DNA of 52,982 nucleotides, taken from positions 1-52,982 of the forward strand of contig JAUCBJ010008755.1 in assembly GCA_032718475.1 (NCBI GenBank), read 5' to 3'. Position 1 is the first letter of the stretch, and every line of letters starts with the position of its first letter. Shown piece by piece: positions 13,801-24,550 of the stretch. The stretch comes from Nemertoderma westbladi (lineage: Eukaryota > Xenacoelomorpha > Nemertodermatida > Nemertodermatidae). A model generated the notes under the pieces. It saw nothing but the letters and a program-made list of their open reading frames with translations, searched no databases and was not told the origin of the DNA. The translations under genes and the position numbers were made by a program.

Positions 13801-14637
13801 CAGAGTTTGGTTGGTTCTCATATCGTGGGTCAGAGTTTGGTTGGTTCACATATCGTGTTTCAGAGTTTGGTTGGTTCACATATCGTGGTTCAGAGTTTGG
13901 TTGGTTCACATATCGTGGTTCAGAGTTTGGTTGGTTCTCATATCGTGGGTCAGAGTTTGGTTGGTTCTCATATTGTGGTTCAGAGTTTGGTTGGTTCTCA
14001 TATTGTGGTTCAGAGTTTGGTTGGTTCACATATCGTGTTTCAGAGTTTGGTTGGTTCTCATATCGTGGTTCAGAGTTTGGTTGGTTCACATATCGTGGTT
14101 CAGAGTTTGGTTGGTTCTCATATCGTGGTTCAGAGTTTGGTTGGTTCACATATAGTGGATTCGAGTTTGGTTGGTTCACATATCGTGGTTCAGAGTTTGG
14201 TTGGTTCACATATCGTGGTTCAGAGTTTGGTTGGTTCACATATCGTGGTTCAGAGTTTGGTTGGTTCACATATCGTGGTTCAGAGTTTGGTTGGTTCTCA
14301 TATCGTGGGTCAGAGTTTGGTTGGTTCTCATATTGTGGTTCAGAGTTTGGTTGGTTCTCATATCGTGGTTCAGAGTTTGGTTGGTTCACATATCGTGTTT
14401 CAGAGTTTGGTTGGTTCTCATATCGTGGGTCAGAGTTTGGTTGGTTCTCATATCGTGGTTCAGAGTTTGGTTGGTTCACATATCGTGGTTCAGAGTTTGG
14501 TTGGTTCTCATATCGTGGTTCAGAGTTTGGTTGGTTCACATATTGTGGTTCAGAGTTTGGTTGGTTCACATATCGTGGTTCAGAGTTTGGTTGGTTCACA
14601 TATCGTGGTTCAGAGTTTGGTTGGTTCACATATCGTT
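10803..14637. repeat. 30-bp minisatellite array, about 128 units
   Basis: The 30-bp unit reads TTTGGTTGGTTCACATATCG followed by TGGTTCAGAG, with common variants (TTCTCA for TTCACA; GGGTCAGAG, GGATCAGAG or GGATTCGAG at the end). Because 30 is divisible by three, all three plus frames and one minus frame lack stop codons. The plus frame of 12118-14637 gives the decapeptide GWFTYRGSEF and the minus frame gives NQPNSEPRYV. Frame changes occur at single-base indels, for example near 12120 and 11240. From about 12130 to 14630 every unit is exactly 30 bp. An 11-unit (330-bp) internal duplication is visible (TCACAGTTTG at 11491 and 11821). Most likely a satellite; coding use cannot be excluded. Confidence 0.95.
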
Positions 14638-14915
14638 CTCATATCCTATATAATTATCAGCTTATGAGGTTTTGCTGGAATATATTCGTCTATATTTAGT
14701 AGATTTCGGTAGTTAAATTCGGAAATGATTCTCGGTGTTATACCTATTAGAACAATAATTTAATAATTTTAATTTAAAAATAAAGTTACAATTAAAATAA
14801 AGTTATAATGACAATGACGATGAGATGGACTGATCTGATTAGAAAGTAATTTGTAATATAAAATCAAATTAATAACCTTATAATATATTATATTTACATT
14901 CCACTATACTATTTC
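14638..14915. other. AT-rich 3' flank of the ROCO/CARD locus
   Basis: Unique AT-rich sequence between the 30-bp array and the minus-strand CARD ORF. It would hold the 3' untranslated region of that transcript. Several ATTAAA-type polyadenylation signals are possible on the minus strand; none stands out. Confidence 0.4.
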
Positions 14916-15176
14916 CTAACTGTCTTTATGTTTTTTTCTAGTTAGTAATTTAACTAAGTGGCTCTGGTTAGTTTTATTCAATAATTCACAGAATACAATA
15001 AAGTCATCATAAGGTCTCCTTTTAATGGCTTCTATTAGTTCGCTGTTCCTTTGTAAACCAGTCGGCTGATATTTGATCTGCTCAATAAGATTTTCAGTAA
15101 GAATATTTCTACTTCTCAATAGCGGTAACAATTCACTCAGCTCCATGTTATAAACCAGTTCAACTTTATTCCTCAT
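14916..15176 (-). CDS. stand-alone CARD domain ORF (possible C-terminus of the ROCO protein)
   Basis: This 86-residue ORF is essentially one caspase-recruitment domain. The helical pattern LSELLPLLRSRNILTENLIE near residues 13-32, followed by a spacer and then FCELLNKTNQSHLVKLL near residues 60-76, is the typical CARD ending (compare the L-x-x-T-x-Q-x-x-L signature). CARDs make homotypic contacts in apoptotic and inflammatory complexes. Its ATG (15176-15174) overlaps the TGA stop (15175-15173) of the upstream ROCO ORF as ATGA, and that ORF also ends in a CARD. In an animal genome this suggests one tandem-CARD protein broken by a one-base frame change, a small intron, translation re-initiation, or a sequencing error. 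Domain call is by eye. Confidence 0.75.
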   Translation of the reverse strand: MRNKVELVYNMELSELLPLLRSRNILTENLIEQIKYQPTGLQRNSELIEAIKRRPYDDFIVFCELLNKTNQSHLVKLLTRKKHKDS

Positions 15177-18100
15177 AAGAATATTTTCACATCAATGTTT
15201 CCTTTTATCATATCTACTAAATGTTGTTGGTTTGTTTGTGTTAAACTATCCATAAATACTTCCATAACGAACTCTGATTTCCCTTTCAGAGATTCTATAA
15301 TGGCTCGGCTCTTTAGTATTTTCGTTTCTCGTGTTTCTATAAACTGAATCTGATCATTGTTTAGTATAAAACTTTTTTCGATATATAGTAATAACTCAGT
15401 TGGTTCAAGTTTTTCTTCAATTTTTTTTGTTTCAATTTTTAAATATTCCTGATCCTTCGATTTAACTAAAAACCAAGTTTTATATTCCTGAGTTTCTATA
15501 CTTGCATTATTCTCACAGGTAATTATTGGTTTACTCAAACAATCTGATAGTAGAATAAAGTGGATACAGGATTCATTGTGGCATTTATATAGACCATGCC
15601 TTTCACATTTATATGAACAAGGACATGTTACTTTCAATTGAAAATCAACAATATTGTTCATTTTTCCAGCTGATATAAGTTCTCCCAAGCTGTCAACAAT
15701 GTAATCTTTTACTCTGTTTGCAAAATCAGAATCTGGAGGACTTATAAAATTTTCGTTGCAATCAATATTATCTTTAGGTTTCATAAGAACTTTTCTTACA
15801 ATTTGAACTTTTATTCTAGAATAATGCCTTGGAGACACATATAGAATTATATCGTGATCAACATCACAGTATATAACTACAGACCGGTAGTAAAGATTTG
15901 GTTCAGATGTAATATCTCCAATGAGATACGACCATTCTATAAGGCGTTTTACCAGTCGATAAAATAGACCCTCAGGTAAAAAACCATTAAATGCAATAAA
16001 AAATTCAATATCATTTGCTTTAATAGGGTAAATAGGCTGATTGGCATTTTTAAGTCTACAAGGTACATAATATGATTTATTCATTTTTGACTTTTTTAAC
16101 AATGTTTCTGATTCGTCTCCATTACCTGGCACAGTTTCTCCTATTCTTTCACATATTAAATCAAAACGCTCTAGGATTTTTAACATAAAATTTTTTTTGA
16201 GTCCCATATTACCCCAGATATCGTCCAGTAGATCCCAGTGAAATATACCCTTGTCATCCAAATCCTCAAAATATTTCAAATTTTTCCAATTGATATGTTC
16301 TTTGACTGTAATAATACTGGCAAACATTGAACTTAACCACTCTGGTTTCAATATAATTGTATCACGCAACGATTCTTCATCAAAATAGATAATTCTACCT
16401 CTATCATGGTAAAATTCTAACATTGTCTTTAAACCGGGGTATTCAAATTCTACTTTTATTTCCTTTAACTTACATTCTAAATCTATAATATCAATATATA
16501 CGTCATCATTTTTAAGTAATTGAGTTACAAGTTTTTCAAATTTTAAATAATCCAAAGGAATTTCCTCCTTAAATTTGTCCATTTCTTTAACAATTTCTTG
16601 CTGTAAGTTTTGAAGTTCTTCATCTGAATCCGATCTTGCCTCTTTGCTATTTTCCACAGCAAATGCTTCTTTAACTAAAATATTGCAATGCAATGTGGTC
16701 TTTAATAGTCGGAAAATTTCTTTAAACTTTTTACGAGCTAAAATGTTCTGAGTTTCTGGATCTTCATGCAAACTGGCTTTCTTTGTTCCAACTAAGAATA
16801 CTGGAGGACCAGAAATGTTTGCGCCACTTTCTGAATTATTTTTACCAAATGTAAATATATTACGCAACCAAAAATCAATAAATTCTATATTAGTCATCTC
16901 GCTATATATCTTATTTATATTCTCTTCATCGGCTCTGAATATAATGTTGGCTGTTTTATCAGCATCTTGGGTAAGATCAAAAACAACTATATAAATAGCC
17001 CGTCTACTTAAAAACATCTGATGGGTTGTGTAATAAATACATTGGCCACCAAAATCAACTATCTGTAGAGAAAAGCGACTGTCTTCCTCATTAAATCTAG
17101 CCAGAATATCTTGAGGTTTACCAGATAACAATATATCCTCTATACCTTTTGTGACTTCTGAAGGGATATCATATTTATTGCCCTCAAATTTTGATTCATG
17201 TGGCGTTACGATTTTTCCGCTATCAGATATATTTCCTCTTTCGCTATCTACTGAAATATCTTCTCTAATTTCCTTGCTGCTTTCTATTTTAACAGGCTTA
17301 TCATAAGAACTGGTGCTTTTATTCATGTCTCTATCGCTATTTTCACCAGATATTACTGATAAAGTTGACTGGATGCCATCAGTGTATATTTTTTCACTGT
17401 CCACATTAGAAGCATCTTCTTGAACTTTGAATTCTAGAACACTTTTTGCAACTTTCTTTGCAACAGCATTATCTGGATCAGCCTCTAAAATATCAACATT
17501 CTTTAAATTAGTCCAGTCTGTGTGTTTATCAGTATCTATAACACAATTAGCCACTGAATCAATACCATCTGTTATTGGTTCATTAATATTAAACGGTTGA
17601 CCAATAAGGGCTTTCTTCAAACTCGTTTTACCAGCCCTCTCTTGTCCGACTAACATTAACCGGGTTTTCAATATCCATGTAGTCCCTTTAGAAAGAGCTG
17701 CTTTATAAGCAGCCAATGCTTCTGGGCCTCTCGCCAGTATCTCTATCGGCAGTTTTTGTTCTTTTATATAATTAATTAAAATTTTTGGAAGTTTCATTCT
17801 ATTTGATCCACTTATATTCATAATCATAAGTCCCATGTCTCTGAATTTATTAACAATTTCTATTGTTGAAACTTCATTTAAACCCCAAATACTAACCAGA
17901 TTCTGGGTCGTTAACTCAGAAATATTTGCATCCAGTCTAAAGTAAAGTTCTTTCTCTTTATCTGAAAGAACATCAACAGTTGATATAATTATATCAGTTA
18001 TCTTACCCTGGAATGGTTTATTTATGGGACCAACCCATCCAATATACTCAACAATTTCCTTTAATTCTTCAGTTTTCTCCAATATATTTTCCACCTGTTC

Positions 18101-18220
18101 GATACTTTTCGTTCTTTCAGTTTGATCTTTACGGAACGTATCAATTACTGTAATTGTGCCGCCAACATCTCCTGTATAAAGTATAATTATTGTTAAGATG
18201 TCTTTCCACTGAGTTGACAT
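15173..18220 (-). CDS. ROCO-family GTPase (Roc-COR) with C-terminal CARD
   Basis: A 1,015-residue uninterrupted ORF. The Roc GTPase domain shows a P-loop GQERAGKTS (residues 192-200), then a 180-residue Ser/Glu-rich insertion, then switch II DFGGQ (389-393). The NKxD position reads VGTKKAS (about 477-483), so the usual Asp is missing. A COR-like region follows (about 530-800; FYHDRGRIIYF near 603-613, LKPEWLSSMF near 624-633). A Cys/His cluster (CPCSYKC, 866-872, to C885) precedes a CARD at about 937-1007 ending LTQTNQQHLVDMI. ROCO proteins are GTP-dependent dimeric signalling switches; a CARD points to innate-immune or cell-death signalling. Residues 85-135 vaguely recall a winged helix. The start ATG at 18220 is the first in frame, but an upstream exon cannot be excluded. 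No introns are visible inside. Confidence 0.88.
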   Translation of the reverse strand: MSTQWKDILTIIILYTGDVGGTITVIDTFRKDQTERTKSIEQVENILEKTEELKEIVEYIGWVGPINKPFQGKITDIIISTVDVLSDKEKELYFRLDANISELTTQNLVSIWGLNEVSTIEIVNKFRDMGLMIMNISGSNRMKLPKILINYIKEQKLPIEILARGPEALAAYKAALSKGTTWILKTRLMLVGQERAGKTSLKKALIGQPFNINEPITDGIDSVANCVIDTDKHTDWTNLKNVDILEADPDNAVAKKVAKSVLEFKVQEDASNVDSEKIYTDGIQSTLSVISGENSDRDMNKSTSSYDKPVKIESSKEIREDISVDSERGNISDSGKIVTPHESKFEGNKYDIPSEVTKGIEDILLSGKPQDILARFNEEDSRFSLQIVDFGGQCIYYTTHQMFLSRRAIYIVVFDLTQDADKTANIIFRADEENINKIYSEMTNIEFIDFWLRNIFTFGKNNSESGANISGPPVFLVGTKKASLHEDPETQNILARKKFKEIFRLLKTTLHCNILVKEAFAVENSKEARSDSDEELQNLQQEIVKEMDKFKEEIPLDYLKFEKLVTQLLKNDDVYIDIIDLECKLKEIKVEFEYPGLKTMLEFYHDRGRIIYFDEESLRDTIILKPEWLSSMFASIITVKEHINWKNLKYFEDLDDKGIFHWDLLDDIWGNMGLKKNFMLKILERFDLICERIGETVPGNGDESETLLKKSKMNKSYYVPCRLKNANQPIYPIKANDIEFFIAFNGFLPEGLFYRLVKRLIEWSYLIGDITSEPNLYYRSVVIYCDVDHDIILYVSPRHYSRIKVQIVRKVLMKPKDNIDCNENFISPPDSDFANRVKDYIVDSLGELISAGKMNNIVDFQLKVTCPCSYKCERHGLYKCHNESCIHFILLSDCLSKPIITCENNASIETQEYKTWFLVKSKDQEYLKIETKKIEEKLEPTELLLYIEKSFILNNDQIQFIETRETKILKSRAIIESLKGKSEFVMEVFMDSLTQTNQQHLVDMIKGNIDVKIFL

Positions 18221-18885
18221 CCAATATTACGATGAAAAATTCTGGGTTGGAGCAAGTTAAATTTTATTAATCAAGTTACAAATATAATTATAAATATATT
18301 TCGATAGGCTCTCCAATATGCACCTACGGTCCCTATACGTTTCCCTGCCTATGTCTTCTGTTTTTTGGTTACAACATTTATTCTGTTTTTAGTGCAATTT
18401 TCAACAGATAACAAGTCGTACATTACGTTAGTCAATTCTGAAATTTATATTAGAATTTGTACTTTATTGATAATGATAGCGCTGAGCTACAGAAATATAT
18501 TTATAATAATATTTGAAATTTGATTAAAATATTTAAAACTTTCTTATAGCATTATATATATATATTATATAGCATTATTGCTATATTATTATATATTAAT
18601 TATATTATTATTATTATTATATTAATTATATATTATTATAGTATTATTATAGCATTATATATAGCATTATATATATATATTATATATATTATATAGCATT
18701 ATTATTATTGCAAAAAAAAGGTATATAAAAGGATTATTGCAATGATAAATGGGACAATAGGCGAGACAATAGGCGGGATAATAGGCGGGACAATAGGCGG
18801 GACAATTGGATGGTTAAAATTACAAAAATAAGTTTTTTGCAATATTTCTGAGCCGAAGTATGAAGCTGAAATACAATATCTCACT
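18221..18885. other. AT-rich intergenic with simple-sequence DNA
   Basis: 5' flank of the ROCO gene. From 18540 to 18735 it is almost pure A/T simple sequence with an ATAGCATTAT motif repeated. From 18751 to 18809 there are five copies of a 12-bp unit close to GGACAATAGGCG. No gene seen. Confidence 0.8.
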
Positions 18886-20870
18886 GATACTGTATACTGT
18901 TAATATAAACAACTACCCGCGATACTGTATACTGTTAATATAAACAACTACCCGCGATACTGTATACTGTTAATATAAACAACTACCCGCGATATTGTAT
19001 ACTGTTAATATAAACAACTACCCGCGATACTGTATACTGTTAATATAAACAACTACCCGCGATAATGTATACTGTTAATATAAACAACTACCCGCGATAC
19101 TGTATACTGTTAATATAAACAACTACCCGTGATACTGTATACTGTTAATATAAACAACTACCCGCGATACTGTATACTGTTAATATAAACAACTATACCC
19201 GCGATACTGTTAATATATACAACTACCCGCGATACTGTATACTGTTAATATAAACAACTACCCGCGATACTGTAAACTGTTAATATAAACAACTACCCGC
19301 GATACTGTATACTGTTAATATAAACAACTACCCGCGATACTGTATACTGTTAATATAAACAACTACCCGCGATACTGTATACTGTTAATATAAACAACTA
19401 CCCGCGATACTGTATACTGCTACTACAAAACAACTACCCGCGATACTGTATACTGTTAATATAAACAACTACCCGCGATACTGTATACTGTTAATATAAA
19501 CAACTACCCGCGATACTGTATACTGTTAATATAAACAACTACCCGCGATACTGTATACTGTTAATATAAACAACTACCCGCGATACTGTATACTGTTAAT
19601 ATAAACAACTACCCGCCATACTGTATACTGTTAATATAATAAACTACCCGCGATACTGTATACTGTTAATATAATAAACTATCCGCGATACTGTATATAC
19701 TGTTAATATAAACAACTACCCGCGATACTGTATACTGTTAATATAAACAACTACCCGCGATACTGTTAATATAAACGACTACCCGCAATACTGTATACTG
19801 TTAATATAAACAACTATACCCGCGATACTGTATACTGTTAATATAAACAACTACCCGCGATACTGTATACTGTTAATATAAACAACTACCCGCGATACTG
19901 TATACTGTTAATATAAACAACTACCCGCGATATTGTATACTGTTAATATAAACAACTACCCGCGATACTGTATACTGTTAATATAAACATCTACCCGCCA
20001 TACTGTATACTGTTAATATAATAAACTACCCGTGATACTGTATATACTGTTAATATAAACAACTACCCGCGATACTGTATACTGTTAATATAATAAACTA
20101 CCCGCGATACTGTATACTGTTAATATAAACAACTACCCGCGATACTGTTAATATAAACGACTACCCGCGATACTGTATACTGTTAATATAAACAACTATA
20201 CCCGCGATACTGTATATACTGTTAATATAAACAACTACCCGCGATACTGTATACTGTTAATATAATAAACTACCCGCGATACTGTATACTGTTAATATAA
20301 ACAACTACCCGCGATACTGTTAATATAAACGACTACCCGCGATACTGTATACTGTTAATATAAACAACTATACCCGCGATACTGTATACTGTTAATATAA
20401 ACAACTACCCGCGATACTGTATACTGTTAATATAAACAACTACCCGCGATACTGTATACTGTTAATATAATAAACAACTACCCGCGATACTGTATACTGT
20501 TAATATAAACAACTACCCGCGATACTGTATACTGTTAATATAAACAACTACCCGCGATACTGTATACTGTTAATATAAACAACTACCCGCGATACTGTAT
20601 ACTGTTAATATAAACAACTACCCGCGATACTGTATACTGTTAATATAAACAACTACCCGCGATACTGTATACTGTTACTACAAACAACTACCCGCGATAC
20701 TGTATACTGTTAATATAAACAACTAACCGCGATATTGTATACTGTTAATATAAACAACTACCCGCGATACTGTATACTGTTAATATAAACAACTACCCGC
20801 CATACTGTATACTGTTAATATAAACAACTACCCAGATACTGTATACTGTTAATATAAACAACTACCCGCG
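18886..20870. repeat. 35-bp minisatellite array, about 57 units
   Basis: The 35-bp unit starts GATACTGTATACTGTTAATA and ends AACAACTACCCGC. Variants include units shortened to about 28 bp by loss of a TATACTG segment, units with an extra TA (AACTATACCCGC), and units reading ATAATAAACTACCCGC. These three variant types recur together as a block near 19625-19825, 20020-20200 and 20250-20380, which indicates block-wise amplification. There is no ORF of note. Confidence 0.97.
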
Positions 20871-21489
20871 AGATGTGGTCGAGAATAGTCTCCAACACTC
20901 CGCTAGCTCCAACAGTAGCACCCAAACCTACTGACGATACTTATTGTGTTATACGATTTGTACCAACAGTCTCCAAAGCTATAAAAACAATCCTTGATCA
21001 GATTGGATTGCAAAGTGTTTTGGTTAGAAAGGCCTGCCACTGTAACCTGCTCCTTTCCGTTAATTAAGAAATCTAGGAAGAAAACTGGGGGTGTTCTCAG
21101 CCTAGACTGAGAAGACTGGGGAGTCATATTTGGTGGGGAGTTATCTCAGCCTGTTACATCGGACAAACTACCAATTAAGGGGGGGGGGGGGGGGGGGGGG
21201 GGTACAGCATTTTCGGACAACTCTTCGATTTATCACTCTCAGCGTTTCAAAATTGTTTGGTTTTGGCTAAAATTTGGGATATAGGTGCCTAAGATGCTCT
21301 TCTACATGACAGGTCAGAAATTTTTTTTTTTCGCTTTTTAATATTAGTTAATACTAGTTAACAACAACAATAACTTGGTTGCGCTTTAAAACCCTAAGAC
21401 TTTTACAGTTTTGAACCTAATCACATGAAAGTTTTTTTAAAATGAAATATGATGATAATAATACATAATTTAATATGATGATGGGGTGA
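20871..21489. other. unique region with a 24-base G run
   Basis: Contains two short overlapping ORFs (20873-21067 plus, 20903-21127 minus) that I do not recognise, and a homopolymer of 24 G at 21179-21202. The remainder is AT-rich. Confidence 0.5.
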
Positions 21490-21745
21490 TGATAACTCCA
21501 CCTACTGACTCCAGAAGTCGAGGAAATCCTGCCAAGTACCTAACTGATCTAGACATTGCTGATGACCTAGGAGTACTCTCAGAATCACTAGAGGGAGGGA
21601 GCCCAACGGCTCCTCAGCTCATTAGAACATGCTGCTTCTAGTGTTGGTCTTTTTATTAACTCCAGAAAGACCAAAATTCTGACAGTTAACTTTGAAAGTC
21701 CTCAGCAAGTCTCTGATCGGATGAGCATAAGCTCAAATGTTAGCG
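21490..21745 (+). pseudogene. LINE (non-LTR retrotransposon) reverse transcriptase fragment
   Basis: Translation in two neighbouring plus frames gives the RT palm region. YLTDLDIADD (about 21537-21566) is the catalytic motif with IADD in place of the usual YADD. After a frame change near 21600 comes SVGLFINSRKTKILTVNF, the conserved segment just after the catalytic motif in LINE reverse transcriptases. The rest of the element is missing. The frame change and the degraded catalytic motif show it is dead. The linker fragment at 35240-35599 probably comes from the same broad LINE group. Confidence 0.85.
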
Positions 21746-23226
21746 TATTCAATTCCACTAACCACCCCACAAAAGTTAGCTTTAAGCAATATTGGGAATA
21801 TATGAACATATGTGAATAATATAAATTATTCCCTCCCCATTACACACCCAACCACAAAAAATATATTAATTATAATATACAAAATATTTATATATCAATT
21901 AATTATTTAACCGATTATTAAAATTTTTTTTTTGCTAATTCAATTAATTAAACTCCAAACAAACAAATCACGAAAACCTAACCCTTAAGACATCTTATGG
22001 TTAGCGATACATGACAATGTCAGTTATTCATTAAGACCGCCACCAATGGAACTTGAGAGGAATAAAAATCACTGATACCGAAATGAGAAATTTCCCAAAA
22101 TTACATAGCAGACCCTACCGGTACTGACAGGTCAATAAATGCTGAAAACAAGCAGTCTGACAGACAGACGATCATATAGCACAATCATTGACGCCTTTAA
22201 ACAAACCGCTGTACCGGGTATATCTTTTGCGTATAGGTATAGCCTATATAGAGGCTACATGAAGGTAGGTGTAGCCTAGATGTAGATGCACGTGTAGGGT
22301 GAATGTAGGTAGGTGCAGTCCCATAGATATTAATGTAATTTATGTGTAACTTGCAGTAACGTGATACACGGTCGTCAATCAGGATGTATGGCAATAATCT
22401 CTGATCCCCACGGTACAATACGGTACATCAACCTGCATACCTGTCTGCTGTCAGACAACAGGTTTTACTGCATACTGCAGTACTGTATAAATATCAAACA
22501 TCGCGTTTTGATTATACTGAAGTCCCTTACTCGTCATAAATATTAGGCCCTAATAAATTTGAGTCTGCTAACGCCACGAAAGGCATCGTTCCATTAGATG
22601 AACTCATTTGATTTGTATGTTTATTGAGTAAGAGTAACCTAAACAAACAGCCATCATCGCGGGGACTATAGTCTACCAGAAACCCTGACCATTCACACGA
22701 GGTTGATTGCTATCACCCCAACAAATGGGAAGGAGAAAACCCCAGAGAACACACACACAATGGGGGTCAGGGGTTACACCTCTGAGAGAGAGGGAATAGC
22801 AGCAGCAAAGGGAAACACTCCCAGGGAGGTGAAAGGGCGACAATTAGGTTATCAGCCAATAGGGGGCAAGCATCGACTGAGTAACGCAATATGGCCAACC
22901 GGTGCAATATATTACCAGTAACCGTGATATTCATTCACTTTAGTTAGTCAGTTAGTTAGGGCAGTACGGGAACTCTTAACACCGTCCTCGACCACTGCCA
23001 TCATTATCATTCAGTCATTGCCAAACATACCGGTACCTTACTCATTTGATCTGTGCTTATACTTTAACTAGTCATATTATACATACCAAGAACAATAAGA
23101 CTTTCAATTAGAACTTCTTTCACATACACACGGCGGGGACGCGTAGTTAAGATAACCGGATAAACCGGGATCCTCAGTGGATCCTGTCACAGTGTTAAGA
23201 ACCAGCAGCTGCCCGATACCGCGATA
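21746..23226. other. non-coding; right part may be the leader or 5' LTR of the BEL/Pao element
   Basis: 21746-22560 is AT-rich with no recognised feature apart from a few GTAGCCT/AGGTAGGTG repeats at 22230-22320. 22560-23226 becomes more GC-balanced towards the element and would be where the 5' LTR and primer-binding site of the BEL/Pao element lie. The second LTR is not in the window, so LTR limits cannot be set. Confidence 0.35.
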
Positions 23227-23835
23227 GTGATAAACTCTAACTGCCAGATAGAGACTAAAGATAAGATGAGTCGAGAAGGAGAAATGACACCGCCGCGGAC
23301 CCCGGACGGCGACCTAACGATCCGCGAGGCCGCGACGCGATGGTACACACCCACAACGCCGGACCCATCGATAACGGGTGATCCGGCAACCAAAGAGGAG
23401 GGGGGCCGCCTACAACGAGGAGACGAGTCGGGAGGAGAGAGAGATGAGTCGACACACGACGGCGGTCGACGTGCCAATGTCGCCGGCCAGCCACAGGCCA
23501 AGGGCGATGGACGGCCCACCGGAACGGTGACGGTGGGGCCGCCGGTACAACGCCGGACCCGGAGAGATAGAGGAGATGTCGGCAACGAGGATGTCAGGGT
23601 CAGCGATCGACTTCGACGGGCCTACGCCGCAACCCGGAAGCAACTGAGAGAAGCTGAAGGAGGGGCCAAGATAGATCAGGTAAAGTTGGACAAGCGGCTA
23701 GGTGAGTCGAACCGGCATTTGAACTATTTAATGCGTTTTGGGCAGGGAGAACTAGCCAGCGAGAGAGCGAGAGCGGTTGCCAGCAAACTGTTTGAACTAT
23801 GGGAAAGTAAGGGTATGGAGCCTAGTGTAGTGTAA
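23227..23835 (+). CDS. N-terminal gag-like segment of the BEL/Pao element
   Basis: A 202-residue ORF, GC-rich compared with flanking DNA. The first 120 residues are Arg/Gly/Asp-rich and probably disordered. Residues about 120-195 form a charged helical stretch (RLRRAYAATRKQLREAEGG) similar in character to the coiled-coil start of many BEL/Pao gag proteins. There is no catalytic motif. It is assigned to the element by position, strand and composition only. An in-frame ATG at 23266 (start MSREGEMTPP) is an alternative start. Confidence 0.45.
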   Translation: MINSNCQIETKDKMSREGEMTPPRTPDGDLTIREAATRWYTPTTPDPSITGDPATKEEGGRLQRGDESGGERDESTHDGGRRANVAGQPQAKGDGRPTGTVTVGPPVQRRTRRDRGDVGNEDVRVSDRLRRAYAATRKQLREAEGGAKIDQVKLDKRLGESNRHLNYLMRFGQGELASERARAVASKLFELWESKGMEPSVV

Positions 23836-23874
23836 ATAGGGCCATACTTAGTCAATGCCCAGGGAATAAAATTA

Positions 23875-24386
23875 GTGGGTTGGAAGAGACCGCAGGAGGG
23901 CGAATCCGAGGTTGACCCCAAGGATTCGGTCTCGTCGGTCGGAGAGAATTCCGGGAGGTGGGGGAAAGTTAGTAGGACGGGAGGGCAGAGGGACTCCATC
24001 ACAACCGATAAGTCTGCTACATCCTCCGCAAAGGAAAGACGGGTGATGGCAATAGATCTGGCGTGCCAACGCGTGCCAGAGAGAAATAGAGAGACAATTA
24101 GAGGAGGGGAGTGCGTTATTAGAGAAGGAGAAAGAACTGGTTAGAGAGAATAGAGAGAGAGGTGGAACGTAAAGAGCGTGAGGTGGCGAGGGAGGCGAGA
24201 AGGCTTGAGAGAGTTGCGAGAGAGGCCGAGTTAGTCGATCAGAGTACGCGGGAGGACTTGGAGAGAGAGATAACAGGGAAGTGTGTGCGGGATGATATGC
24301 ACGCCCGATTGAGGGGGCTTATGCAATATCAAGCCAAACAGAAGCGCCGACTAGAACTGGCGCAGTTGGGGCTGTCAGAGAGCTAG
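23875..24386 (+). pseudogene. gag-like charged coiled-coil segment, two frames
   Basis: Two adjoining ORFs (23875-24144 and 24162-24386) in different frames. The second is strongly charged and helical (REARRLERVAREAELVDQ). It fits the continuation of the preceding gag-like ORF after frame loss. No recognised fold. Confidence 0.35.
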
Positions 24387-24550
24387 GCTGGTTCGAGTAT
24401 TTACGAGGAGCCAGGAGCTAGGGGAACATTTATTAATACTTCACTTACAGGGACCGCACGACAGACCTAAGACTGGTGTGACCGTATGGGCAGGGGGGGG
24501 GGGGGGGTAATAATAATACAGTAGACAACGTTAATATTAATAGTACCGTA

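Noticed and set aside
5322-20870. Possible CRISPR arrays
   Set aside because: Whole units are repeated head to tail with no unique spacers, and the context is an animal genome.
20873-21127. Possible Penelope-like or LINE coding fragment
   Set aside because: A faint pattern in one frame, but no catalytic motif and frames break quickly; too weak to call.
22197-22921. Short ORFs before the BEL/Pao element
   Set aside because: No homology recognised, overlapping on both strands, and likely leader or LTR sequence.
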